DNA of 64,000 nt from Triangularia verruculosa (Eukaryota; Ascomycota; Sordariomycetes; Sordariales; Podosporaceae): contig MU863895.1 of assembly GCA_033296885.1 (NCBI GenBank), positions 1 through 64,000 of the forward strand. Reading direction: 5' to 3'. The notes beneath the pieces were generated by a model, which was not told the origin of the DNA, searched no databases, and was given only the letters and a program-made list of their open reading frames with translations. A program made the position numbers and the translations under genes. Shown piece by piece: positions 32,504 to 43,337 of this stretch; the first letter of the stretch is position 1, and each line of letters begins with the position of its first letter.

Positions 32504-34691
32504 TCATGAGTCCCGAAAGAACATCCCACCGCTCTGTTGAAGCGGCGCCGTCGATGGCCCGGCATCTGGCATGTCGACGTCGAGCATCCCGGTGCCATTA
32601 CTGCTACCAGAGCCTCGATAGTCCAGAGAGAAGGCGCTGAGTGGTCTGCTCCCGTCTGGTGCTGGGGCGTCGAGGGTCCTCTTTAATGGGATGACGGGGC
32701 GGTCGTTGAGCATTTCTTCTGGTGGCGAGAAGTTCCAAACCTGGGATACTTGTCAATATCTCCTTCATGTCAAGTGGTGAAAAGGGGTGCTTACCTCCAT
32801 GACAGTCCGGCTATTCTTCAACGCCATCGCAACGCACTTCTCGTCCTCAAACGCAACCCTCCACACGGCCTCGCCCTGCGTAATAAGCTCGCGAACCAGC
32901 TGGCCAGTCTTGAGATCCCAGACCTTGACTCGCCCGTCGCTACCTCCGCTGACAACTCGTGTGTCGTCAAACTGCAAGCTCGTTACGCTGTTGTCGTGGG
33001 CGGCCAGCCGGTGGATAGGGCAGAATCTCTCGAGCGACCATACCCTCACGGAGCCGTCACTACCGCCGGTGACAAGGGTGCCGCCGCGCATTTGTAATTG
33101 TCCAACGAGAGAGGTGTGACCTTGGAGAACAGCCTGGCATTCACTGTGATATTGTTAGCATAGAACTCTCAGATGATAGGCCAGGTGTAAACGGACCCAG
33201 TTTGCGCATTCCAGATTCTGACACTGGTGTCGAGACTGCCAGTCGCCACCCTGTACCCATCAAACGCAATGGCGTAGATTTGGCTGTAATGGCCCGAGAG
33301 CGTATGAAGGCAGCGACCCTCAGAAATGCTCCACACTTTGGCGGTCGTGTCATAACTGCCAGAGACCACGATATCACCCTTGATCTCCAAACACCGGACG
33401 CTGGCCTGGTGACCGACAAGTAGCTTGATCAGTGTGCCATTCCTGATATCCCAAACCCTAAGTGTGGTATCTCTGGATCCGGAGATCGCAGTGTTGGCGT
33501 CTGACATCTTAAGACAGCGGACTGTGGAAGTGTGACCCCTCAAAGTGTGTAGGCAGTTTCTACAGCAAAGTTAGCCAAGGCCATCCCCCTTGTCGAAAGC
33601 GTAAAACTTACCCAGTCGTAAGGTCCCAAACTCGCACCTCCCTGTCACAGCCACCACTGACCAAGATGTCTTCCCAGGGGACCATAGCCCAGACACCCAT
33701 GACATGGCCTTGCAGCGTACGGAGCGCATTTCCTTCGGTATCAAACACGTGAATCCGGGCATTGTCGAGAGCCACGATGATGTACTTGGAGGTCAAGTGC
33801 AGACTCGTCACCACGCCGCCGTCCTGAGTGAGGTTCTTCGAGATATTCCGCCCACCTGTCCTCCAAGCCACATCAACCAGATATCTCTGCTTAAAGTGTG
33901 ACTTGTACGACGTGAGCCTTGGTCGCACATTGGTGTTACTTCCGAACGACGCAGGTAGCGAGTTTGACGTGAGCGCGCCGGAATGGTCTCCGGCGGCTGG
34001 ACCGTCGTCTCGTTGAGCGTGGCCGTAGAGTTCTGCTCGCATAGCTTGGACTTCCGACATCCTACGCTGATAATCGTGCTTTACGCATAGATTCTTCCAC
34101 GTCATATCATCACTCAACAAATCCCGCCATCTTCGGGATACTTGCGATGCGCGCACAAGCACCTTGGGATCGTCGATGAACGAGAGAATCTAAGTGGTGC
34201 AATAAGTTAGTTACATGCAAAGGCGCAAAGCTGGGAAGTGCGAGACCAACTCTAAGACATAGTTCATCCGGGAGTGTGGTGAATGGGTCCTTTTTCAGCA
34301 GTGGGCTGACAAACTGGTGCACAAAGCTCAGCTGTTGGCTGGTGCAGAGGTTCAGCAGGTCAGAAAGGAGGCGACCTCTCTGAGCACTGTTGCACTTCAC
34401 AAAGTACTGTCGAATCGTGGCGAGGTACGCCTCCTCGGTCTCGTCGGCGCTCTTCCAATCCGGCCTCGAGTTGGATGGTCCTGGGGACGCTGCTGGCGTT
34501 GGTGGAGGTGGTGGAGAGCCGGTAACCTGATCGAAGTCTGCCGCGGGTGTGCTCATACTCGGTGTCGGTGGCCCCCTTGGACGCGGTTGCGCCAAGCTCT
34601 TGATGCCATGATGCGTATTCAGCGCCAGCTCCTCGTTGAAGACGGCCCCTCTCCTTTCCGAAAAACTCATTGGCGGGTTATAAGACGCCAT
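32504..34691 (-). CDS. F-box/WD-40 repeat protein, Cdc4-type SCF substrate receptor
   Basis: Five exons: 34691-34251, 34189-33612, 33559-33197, 33143-32795 and 32740-32504; introns of 61, 52, 53 and 54 nt; 655 aa. After a Pro-rich disordered start, an F-box begins near residue 137 (DPFTTLPDELCLRILSFI, joined across intron 1) and would bind Skp1. Eight WD-40 repeats follow (from about residue 265), each with the usual GH...D...VWD pattern (for example GHTSTVRCL...SGSRDTTLRVWD); the last is degenerate. Eight blades fit Cdc4/FBXW7 receptors, which recognise phosphodegrons for ubiquitination by SCF. Its substrate cannot be read from sequence. Other fungal F-box/WD40 proteins (Met30/SconB, FWD-1) are alternatives, though the eight repeats and the long N-terminus favour Cdc4. 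The 2.7 kb upstream contains no other gene. Confidence 0.88.
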
Positions 34692-37431
34692 CTCGTATGC
34701 GTATGTAGACTACCAGTCGTAGAGGTAGTTCGTCTTGAGGCCTGGGAACAGGCTGCGACTCGAGAGGAACGATGGCGATATTAGGCCCGAATAGTGATTA
34801 TTCTACCACACTTCCACAGGTTCGAGGTATACAAAAAGATAGCGAGTGGTGTTAAAACACTTGGAAAAGTCGTGGGAGTTCTGACCAAGCCCAGCTCTCA
34901 CCGAGTATGGCAGAGGGATGTTCGAGTCGCGGGTACCGGGAAGCGCTAGGCGCTAAGGCGTGATGTCGGAATGTCCCGACTCAAATCGCCGCGGTGAGGA
35001 TGCTCGGAGTTCGAACGGAAGGAAGTGTCAGAAGAAAAGAGGTCGTCGAGGCCGAGAAGAGGGTTGGGGTGCCCAGGCCAGGGGGAATTCGCCCGTTGGG
35101 TGGTCAGCGTTGGCCGGCAATTCTATCTGAAAGTTGGCAGGAGGAGACGGCAGAGCCGTAACCGAAACAGGGAATTGTTAAGGGCGAGGCGTCGCGCGCG
35201 CAAGATCGAACGGGTCCGGGTGGTGGAAAGAAGGGATGACAAAGAATGACAATAACAACTACACTGCACCATACATATACAGCAATGGGTATCCGTATGA
35301 ACGACCTGGAAGCAGAGGGATGTCGTGGGCCGGCTGGTGAAGGGCTGAGAAGGGGAGAAGAAATACGAGGCGGGAAGGGGCGTTCCCTTTTCCTTCCTCA
35401 ACTCACAGGGTTCCAGACTTGTAACTCGGTACCCGCCCGCCCTCTCTGTCAGCGGTTGGGCCCCACCCAAGCCTAAACCTGCACTCCAGCCAGGGAGTTA
35501 CCTAGGTGCGCCACCTGCAGAACCACTGCTCTGTCCTGTGTCTTCAAATGGAGCCAGCGCGACGAACTTGTCGCGAAATACTACCCGGCAAGACGACCGT
35601 TTCGCTGGCAGCATGGACAACTATCGCGCCATGGCCCGTTGCTGGCAGTTGGGCAGAAGGTAAGTGATCAAAGCACGGCATCGCATCAGCGACACACCAA
35701 CCCGCCCGCAGCCTTAGCGGTCCCCTCCATCCAGCCCCTCTCGGTCCTCACCTTCAAGCCCGTTGTTGGTTTGTGAGACTCGACAGACCGCAAAGGAGCC
35801 AGTCCTTTCTTTTGTTTTCCCAAACAAACTACTTTCTCTCCGATATCCACCATCTCATCAGCTACCGTGGAGCAACAGCTCCTTTTTGCGTTTGGCCCCC
35901 CTCAGGCCGGAGTGACCTCTTTTTTCCCGCACTGGACTCCTCACAAGAAACAAAACCGGCGTTTGCATTTTACTAGGGCACCCCTATCTCATCTCCAGCC
36001 CGTTATGCATACACCGATCTCACCTATACCACTTCCAACAAGATAGTGATATTGAATCCAGAACCAGCGGCACCCCCTCAGACCCAACAACCATCCAGCT
36101 GGAAATATCACACATTTAGACATCCGCCACCACATCCCACCCGCGCCTCGTTCCTGCTCACCTCTCAATCCGTATCTAGCATTTGCATAAAAGCGCTACG
36201 GTAACAACACGGCGTAAAGCGAGCTACCCACACCCAATGTCCGACTTTTTCTCTCACAGCCCACCTGTTACTCTATTCGAGATTACCTGACCTATACACA
36301 ACACTAATCATCTCTGGGATTTCATCATGCCCTGCAGCATCTCTCGATCGCCCATTCCTGGGTCAAGATATATTAACTGCAGTCAGCTCCCAAATCCGAC
36401 ACCTCGTCACCTTGTACAAGTCAAAGAAAAATCAGGTTTGCCAAGCCTTCAAGATGTCATCTTCCACCCCTAGGCTATCTACCGTAGCAACTGTCAAAAC
36501 GGTCGTCTAAACCTGCCATCCTACCCTCGATCAAGAAGCTCATCCCCCCATCTGAACAAAAAAAGCAACCCAAAACACCCGAACATCTCTGCCTACCTAG
36601 ATTCGCAACATGGGCAAATCCTGAAACGTCCCAGGGCCGACCCCCCATCAACCCAGTCCAGCGACCCCACCTGCACGAACAACCGCAAACCTCCGAATAG
36701 CCACCACGCCGTGGACAAAATAATTGGTACTGCAAGCCAAGATCACACCTTAAGAAAGATAGAAAGGGCTATTAACTATCTTCTTAGGGCTTATTACTAT
36801 CTTTTAACACGGTAAAAGTATCTTTTAAAGTGTTCTTAATATCTTCCAAGGCCTATTAACTATCTTTTGAGGCCTACTAACTATCTTTCAATACTATATT
36901 CCCCCTTTGCAGTGCTAGTTTTTTTTTTGCCCAGGACGTGGCCACCTATCTCATATTTCACCTGTAGGCATATCCCCTGAGATATCCAAGGATATGGCCA
37001 TCTGTTCTCGGGCCTAGATCACGGACTACCGAAGATCACTTTGTGCTCCGTGATCAAAGACTTGCCATCCAATGTGAACCTAGCCACATACCTAGGTTGA
37101 ACCACTTATTATACATGATCGGGACGTGAGTGATACATATACAACACCACCCTTCCGACTGGTCTTACACACATGGTATATCATCCAGACCTAGATCCGA
37201 GGATGTTCAGACATAAGACCTCCCATAGTCGTACATTTATTTTCCCATTTGACCTCAGCAAAAGATACCAACAACGCCTTGCCAATAAAAACCCTACCTA
37301 TACCCTCGCTGTAATCGTACCGCAATTCTACACCTCGCCTTGTTGTTTTGTGACATAACCATAAACATCGCTATCCAAACCCCCCTTAACGCCTTGAAAC
37401 AAGTCAAAATAAAAAGGACAGCATAGCATCA
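34692..37431. other. 2.7-kb gene-free region upstream of the F-box/WD40 gene
   Basis: The longest gene-free stretch in the window. The first kilobase may be promoter or leader for the F-box/WD40 gene. The 21-bp tandem array (36765-36890) lies in its distal part. No protein or RNA gene is supported. Confidence 0.6.
36765..36890. repeat. 21-bp tandem repeat, six units
   Basis: Six consecutive units of exactly 21 nt (starting at 36765, 36786, 36807, 36828, 36849 and 36870). Units 1, 5 and 6 match the pattern AGG(G/C)CTAYTAACTATCTTY; units 3 and 4 are diverged but keep length and the TATCTT core. Its period and core words (AGGCC, TTAACTATCTTTT) are the same as those inside the MITE-like element at 22165-22269. 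Confidence 0.85.
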
Positions 37432-38599
37432 CTAATGATGATGATGCCCAAACCTCGTCAACAAAGGCAGCAACATCCCCACCGCCGTCCCCAACGTATC
37501 CCTCAACTCCAACCTCCCTCCCGCCCTCCTATTCCCCGAGTTGCCCACCTCCGAGTAACTCCCCCCTCCTGACCCACCCGCATGGTCATGCCCACCAAAC
37601 GAGTTCTCCTCTTGCATGGCGTGCATAGCGACATACAAGAACGTCCCTCCGCTAAAAAGCAACAACATCCCCGTCCACCACTTCCCTCCTTCCCCTTCCA
37701 AATGGTCTCCCCCTAACAGTCCGACCAAGAAGTACGTCACCAACGCCCCAACGGGAGCTGACAGGCTGAAGACCATGAGATGAACCCTCGCTGCCCGTTT
37801 ACTCAGTCCTTGTTTGAGTAAAGTCGAGGTCAACCCGAATGCGGCCGGCGCTTTGTGGACTAGGATTGCGAAAAAGATGATCAACCCGACGCTGGTGTTG
37901 GAGGTCGTTGCTGATGCTCCCATTGCGACGCCGTCTGCTGCTGCGTGGATTACCAGACCGATGGTGGTGGCTAAGGAGCGGGTTTGTTTTGGTGAGGGAG
38001 TTAGAGATCCAAGGAAGGTATCGTCTTCGTCGTCGGTCTGGGTGCTAGATAGATTGTCGAGACTGACGTGCCGGGACTGGACCTCAGGTTGGAACCGCTC
38101 GGTAAGGTGCCGTGGTAGGCGATCGATGAGGAACATTAGACTGAACCCGAGGACGAGGGAGAGGCCGATGTGGAAGGCGGGGAGTTCCTCTTTGGGGTGG
38201 GGGGCTTCGTCGGCGCGACGGTGCGGGGCATGGTCGTTGTTGTGTTCGGAGGCCGAGGCGATGGCTTCGATGCCTTCGGGGATGATGACTATCAGACAGC
38301 TACCGACCAAGAGGCCGGCGCCGAGGGAGGCGACGAAGCGGAGCTGGGTTTGGGTGAGGGAGATGGATAGAGGGAGGGCGCCGGCTAGGAACGAGCTGTA
38401 GACCAGGAAGGGTTAGGTATTGTATATGGTGGCTTGAAGAAGGTTGTGATGAACATACGCCACGGCCATGACCACCTATGGGAACAGAAATAATGGTTAG
38501 CCGCTTTGTCTTGCCGGGACAGCGGGTGTCATGCGGGGGGAAGGGCTGGCGCAAGTGATTACTTACAGAGGTCACGACGAGGAAGATTAAGCCACTCAT
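37432..38599 (-). CDS. ATX2: ZIP-family divalent metal transporter (ZIP9/Atx2 type)
   Basis: Three exons: 38599-38567, 38475-38459 (17 nt) and 38395-37432; introns of 91 and 63 nt; 337 aa. The product resembles human ZIP9 and yeast Atx2, Golgi transporters that move zinc or manganese to the cytosol. Seven to eight membrane segments are visible: residues 1-20 (GLIFLVVTSVVMAVASFLAG), LGAGLLVGSCLIVIIPEG, LSLVLGFSLMFLI, and the signature helices GLVIHAAADGVAMGAS and FFAILVHKAPAAFGL with the metal-binding His and Asp, then two more plus a C-terminal hydrophobic run. A charged, Ser-rich loop links TM3 and TM4. The protein ends in four His residues; His-rich tails are known in ZIP9. The 17-nt exon supplies VVMAVA in the first helix. 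It diverges from HAT1 (734 bp). Confidence 0.93.
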
Positions 38600-39333
38600 G
38601 ATTTTAGAGATATTGAATTTGGGTAACTCGGTATATCTATTGCCTAACTTTGAGGGGAGAGAGTGAAAAAGGCCCCCTTTGACGACTCATGAGCGCGGAA
38701 CTTGTGTAAGAAGCACCGCCAATTTGCGACGGGTGCACACAAATGGTTGGTGTCGTCGCAAGCGCAAAGGTGGGATCGGAATTGTTTTGTTGGACCCTTT
38801 GGAAGGTCGATCAATGGTGGACGATCTGGCCGCAAGTTGCGCAAGCTGGCCCCGCCGGGCCGTTGACGCTTGGCTGTATTGGGTTAGGGTTGAACGGATT
38901 AGCCTGTGAACCCCTGGCGATGTCCAGATTGGGAAGGGATGGTTATCGCGGGATGCGAAAAGATGCAATGAGCATTGCTGAAGTATTACAATGGATGAGG
39001 GATGATGCTGTGTCCTATGGCTATTTTAGAGTGATACAGCTTTCATTACCAGTACAGCCATTCACTTGAAGATGAAGATGTACCTATGTCACTGTTGAGT
39101 GGAGAGGGCAAGTGACAAGCAAGCTAGGTAGAGGTGGTCCGAGCTTTCAATTAAACCGTCGCAGTGGAACACGCGACTGGGTCTTTTTGAGCGCGTCGCG
39201 AATCGCTTTCGAGTTTCCTCTACGATTTATTTCGACGGTTGCACCATTCAACCTTTTCTAGTCGCAAGCCAGCCTCGCAACTCTATTTGCTACCAAATAC
39301 GGACGAGCCATACCAAACATCCACATCATCACT
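38600..39333. other. divergent promoter region, ZIP transporter / HAT1
   Basis: 734 bp between divergent genes. The HAT1-proximal part contains CGCG-containing boxes listed separately at 39171-39201. Nothing coding is supported. Confidence 0.6.
39171..39201. promoter_or_regulatory. MCB-like boxes upstream of HAT1
   Basis: ACGCGA at 39171-39176, GCGCGT at 39191-39196 and overlapping TCGCGA at 39196-39201, about 130-165 bp before the HAT1 ATG. They resemble MBF/E2F-type S-phase sites. None is the full ACGCGT, so this is tentative. Confidence 0.35.
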
Positions 39334-40906
39334 ATGGCTGACGACGACGCCTGTAAGCTTCCGCTTTCTTTATCAATCCACCAGAGACGTCTACTAACCA
39401 CCTTGGACTTCAGGGACAACCTCCGCCAACGAGGCCTTCGTGATCTCCCTTGTGGCCCCGGGCCTCAATGGCAAAGAGTCAAAGTTCCACCCCAAATTCA
39501 CATACCCTATCTTCGGCGACGACGAGGAGATTTTCGGCTACAAGGACCTGAAGATCAACCTCCGCTACAATGCGACCGACATGCGCCCCCACCTCGACAT
39601 CAAGTACAAGAAGAAGTTTGACCCAGTAGACGATGCTGAAGCTCTCGATATCAAGGAGGTCCTCTCCGAGTATCTCCCCGAAGTTGCCTTCCAAAAAGCA
39701 AAGGACTTTGAGACCGCCCTCGCCAACACCCGCGACGACTGGACACCCCCCGGGGAGCTTCTCACCGACTTCAAGACCAAAGTCGGCCACTTCGAAATCT
39801 GGAAGGGCAGCCTCGCCGATCCGGCCGTCAAGCAACTGATCAAGCGCATTCAGATCCTCGTCCCGCTCTTTATTGAAGGCGGCACCGCGATCGATGTCGA
39901 TGACACCGCCGACCGCTGGACCGTCTTCTTCCTCTACCAAAAGAAGACCTCCCCAACCGACCCTTCCAAATCGGTCTACGTCTTCGCCGGTTACTCAACC
40001 GTATACCGATTCTTCTTCCTCCAGCTCCCACCATCACCACCAGCCACTCCTGCCGCCACAGAGGACGACACCTCCGCCGCCCCGTTAAACGAAGACTTTG
40101 TGCTTGGTTCCTCCTCCTTCGACATCTCCACCCTCCCCTGCCGCTCCCGCATCTCCCAATTCCTCATCATCCCCCCCTTCCAGCACCTCTCCCTCGGCTC
40201 CAGACTCTACCACACCATCTACCAGGAATACCTCTCGCACCCCCCAACAAAAGAAATCACCGTCGAAGACCCCAACGAGGCGTTTGACGACATGAGGGAC
40301 ATCAACGACCTCCGCTACCTCCGCACGCTACCTTCGTTCCAAGCCCTGCAGATCAACACCGACGCCGTGATCCCTAAATCCGGCCCGGTGCCGAACAACA
40401 TCATCGATCAAACCGCCGCTGAGGAAGTCCGCAAAGCAGTCAAGATCACCTCTAGACAGTTTTACAGAGTTCTTGAGATGCAGCTGATGTCGCTGTTGGG
40501 CGAGGCGGTGAGACCGGGGATTGTTTTGGGCGAGGATGAAAAGGGGAAGAAGGTGGGGACGGCAATGGAGAGGAAGGAGTACGGGCTGTGGAAGTTGGTG
40601 TTGAAGAAGAGGCTTTATGTGCATAATAGGGACGCGCTGGGCCAGCTGGAGTTGGAGGAGAGGGTGGAGAAGCTGGGGGAGGTGGTGAAGGGGGTTGAGT
40701 TTGATTACGCGAGGTTGTTGGTTAAGGTGGAGGATCAGGAGGAGAGGGCGGCGGAAGAGGAGGACAGTGGGGAGAGGCAGAAGGGTAATGGGGGTGGTGA
40801 TGGGAAGGGGAAGAGGAAGGCGGTGGGGGAGGTGGAGGGGGAGGGTGGGGAGAGTGTGGGTTTGGCGAGGAAGAGGGCCAAGGTTGAGGATGCAGAGGAG
40901 GATTAG
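39334..40906 (+). CDS. HAT1: histone acetyltransferase type B catalytic subunit Hat1
   Basis: Exons 39334-39352 and 39414-40906 with a 61-nt intron (CTACTAACC branch); 503 aa. Hat1 acetylates newly made histone H4 at Lys5/12 with its WD40 partner Hat2. The N-terminal Hat1 domain begins WTTSANEAFVISL (Trp codon split by the intron). The acetyl-CoA region includes SRISQFLIIPPFQHLSLGSRL and the strongly conserved ITVEDPNEAFDDMRDINDL that follows it. A Pro/Thr/Ala-rich loop is inserted within the GNAT domain (about residues 205-225). The last 60 residues are Gly/Glu/Lys rich with a basic cluster (ARKRAK) that may act as a nuclear signal. The coding strand is C-rich to about 40.45 kb and G-rich afterwards. 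Confidence 0.95.
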
Positions 40907-41074
40907 AGTAGAATCCCGCTTGGAATCGTGACGGAGGGAGGAAGTTGAGGGAGGTTGAGGTTGGGATCAAGGTTGAGTATGTGGAGGGGTTAAGTGGAAT
41001 CCCTGCTTGAAATCGTGACGAGGAGAGGAAGTTGAGGGAGGCCTCGGTTGATATCAAGGTCGAGTATGTAGAGG
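40907..41074 (+). repeat. two ~81-bp direct repeats directly after the HAT1 stop
   Basis: Copy 1 at 40907-40987 and copy 2 at 40993-41074 (period 86 bp) share long blocks such as AATCGTGACG, AGGAAGTTGAGGGAGG and ATCAAGGT...GAGTATGT. They begin right at the HAT1 stop codon and would lie in the 3' UTR. A GAG-rich tract follows to about 41095. Confidence 0.85.
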
Positions 41075-41788
41075 AGGAGGAGGAGGAGGAGCAATGGAGC
41101 TATGGGCGGCGGCGGCAATAAGAGATGCCTTCAAAGAAGCAAAGTGTTGGTAATAAGCGCCTGGTTTACTGTGGATTGTTGTCAATGGTTTTGATTTTGT
41201 TTTCTCTTGCATGTTTTACATTTGTTCATGTATGTACATTTTTTTTTCTAGAGCGGCGTTTTGGTTTTTGGGTTTGGGTGAGAGATGGAGAGGTAGTCAG
41301 TTTTTTAAAAACAGAGGACGTAGGCTAGCGAGAGGTTACCTATTTGCCAGGACTAGGGTCTGTGTCTATGATACTGGGTATAATTAGAAAGTGGTAAATG
41401 CAGCGGAATCCTGACGGCAAGGGCTGAATCAAGCCACGATTATAGAGACTGTACACATGGAAAGGTTTGTTCAATAAGTCAAGTGTGTTCTTTTGGACAA
41501 ACGAACCCAAGAAAGCAGATCTTGCGAGAGGGGACATTGATTGTCCCCGATCCCGAATGTAATTATTCGCCCTGTGCTAGCTAAGCTAACAACGTACAGT
41601 CGCCTGAGTGTACAGAAATCTAATATATACAAGCTGGTATAATGCAACCAATAACCCATTTTTGTCCATCCATCCCCTCCCATTTGCGATTCAAAAAGGT
41701 ATAAAACGCCAAACACCACCCGCTGTTCATAATCTTTTCCCCACCCTTTGTCCTAGAACGCCATCAATGAAGATTTTCCCAAACCGGC
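41075..41788. other. convergent intergenic region, HAT1 / CTK3
   Basis: About 700 bp between converging genes. It contains a GAG/GGC-rich stretch near 41075-41120 and otherwise unremarkable AT-rich 3' flanking sequence. Confidence 0.6.
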
Positions 41789-42650
41789 CTACTCATCTCG
41801 CGAATCATGACCATTAACCTCCTCTTGCTGGTGTGTACACTTCGCCTTCTGAGCCTCCATCGCCTCCTCCCACTCCATCCGCTCCTCCTCCATCGTCCTC
41901 TCGTCATCCTCCCCCAAACTACTAGTCTCCTCCCACAGCTTCTGCAGCTCAGCATTATTCTCCGGACTCACCGCCCAGATATTCTCTCTCTGCCGCTTAT
42001 GTCTCTCCCTGTCCTCTTCAATCCGCTGCTCGACTTGCTTACGGTCTAGTTTCGCGGTGGTCTTCTTTTTACTTGAAGAAACACGTGTTTGGGGGGTGGG
42101 CATGTCGCCATCGTCATGATCTCGCTGCTGCTGCGCGGTAGGGGGTGATGACATGAGAGCCAGGTCCTGCGCGGCGGCTGTGTACCGGTCCTTGAGGACC
42201 TCCTCGATTTGCGAGACAACTTCATTGTCGAGGAAGGATTTTGACGAGAGGGCTTGGAGGACCTTGCGGGCGACTTTTACGTTGGCGATGCCGGTGCCGT
42301 CCTCGGGGGCGACGGCGTCGACGACGCGGATGATGTCGCGCTGCATCATGCCGATGTACTCGACGTGGCCTTCCTTAGAGGCCATGTCGAGGAAGTGCTC
42401 GATGAAGTACATTATGTTGGCGCGGGTGTTCATGTTGTTCTGTTTCAGATGTTAGTTTTGGTGGTGGGATATGGGATGAGAGGGTGAGAATTACCTTTTC
42501 GAGCTGCTCTAGGATGCAAGAATGCAAGTCCTCGCCCATCTCACGGTGCTTGAGCGCATACTGTGCTGCTTTTTGGGCCGACGTGACAGAGGCGTTGAGC
42601 TGTCTAAGTTGGTTGGTGAACCTCAGACGCACTTCGAATGCGTCCGCCAT
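41789..42650 (-). CDS. CTK3: CTD kinase subunit gamma (Ctk3)
   Basis: Exons 42650-42495 and 42439-41789 with a 55-nt intron; 268 aa. Ctk3 is the third subunit of CTDK-I (with Ctk1 kinase and Ctk2 cyclin), which phosphorylates Ser2 of the RNA polymerase II CTD during elongation. The N-terminal 130 residues form an all-helical CID-like domain (MADAFEVRLRFTNQLRQLNAS, MYFIEHFLDMASKEG, IEEVLKDRY). A Gln/Asp/Ser-rich linker follows, then a conserved C-terminal region with RKQVEQRIEEDRERHKRQRE and ENIWAV, and an acidic coiled-coil-like tail (EEERMEWEEAMEAQ). The intron falls between LEQLEK and NNMNTRAN, restoring one continuous helix. It diverges from the P5C reductase gene 687 bp away. Confidence 0.9.
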
Positions 42651-43337
42651 TTGTGTTGTGTTGCTTTCCCAGAACTGTTATTGAGGGTTGGGGGCGGCTT
42701 TTTCAGGATTGAGGCATAAGTCACTTCTGTTTCGTTATCAGATGGTTTTTGATTCTTTGTAGATGGTTTTTGATTTTTTGTAGCTCTGAATTTTGGGGGA
42801 TTGTTCCGATAACCAGCGCAAAGGGAAGCCCAGTCTTGGCGGGGAGGATGTTGCATGTGAAGCTGGTGGTGGTTGTTGACCTTGATGGATAATTGGAGCT
42901 TTGGGCTGGGAGCTGTCCATGGGGTGGCTCGTGCGCTGGGTAACGCTAGGCGGCCTTTGGTAGGCGGTGAGTAGCGATAAGATGGGATGTGGATGGTGGG
43001 GTTGGTTTTGGCCACTTGGAAGCCGGACCCTGAAAATGAATGTTGGAATTGTAAGAATGGTGGCACTGGTGGTAACACAGAAAGAAATGGATGGATGTTG
43101 ATGTTGCGGTGGTGAAGAGTTCGGTGAGAGGAAGCAGTAGATTTTTAAGGTAGTCAGCTCTGGTCTGTAGCTTTTGTGAAACGCATGAGGGTTCATGTAT
43201 TCTTCCTTCCTTCAGTCTATCAAAATTGCCCCTCAGTCACCGAGTCCCATAAAAGTTGAGCGAGACTTCAAACGCACTTACACACGCCTTCCTTCCTTTC
43301 ACATCTCACTCCAAAACACAACTCTACAAACAACACA
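42651..43337. other. divergent promoter region, CTK3 / PRO3
   Basis: 687 bp between divergent genes. A short exact duplication (GATGGTTTTTGATT, about 42740-42775) is visible; otherwise nothing is recognised. Confidence 0.55.

Noticed and set aside
35610..35690. Possible small plus-strand gene beginning ATGGACAACTATCG with a GTAAGT donor
   Set aside because: No downstream exon with a sustained or conserved frame could be found; probably chance.
37432..37443. Four His codons at the end of the ZIP transporter, resembling an engineered tag
   Set aside because: ZIP9-type transporters naturally end in His-rich tails and the surrounding sequence is continuous genomic DNA.
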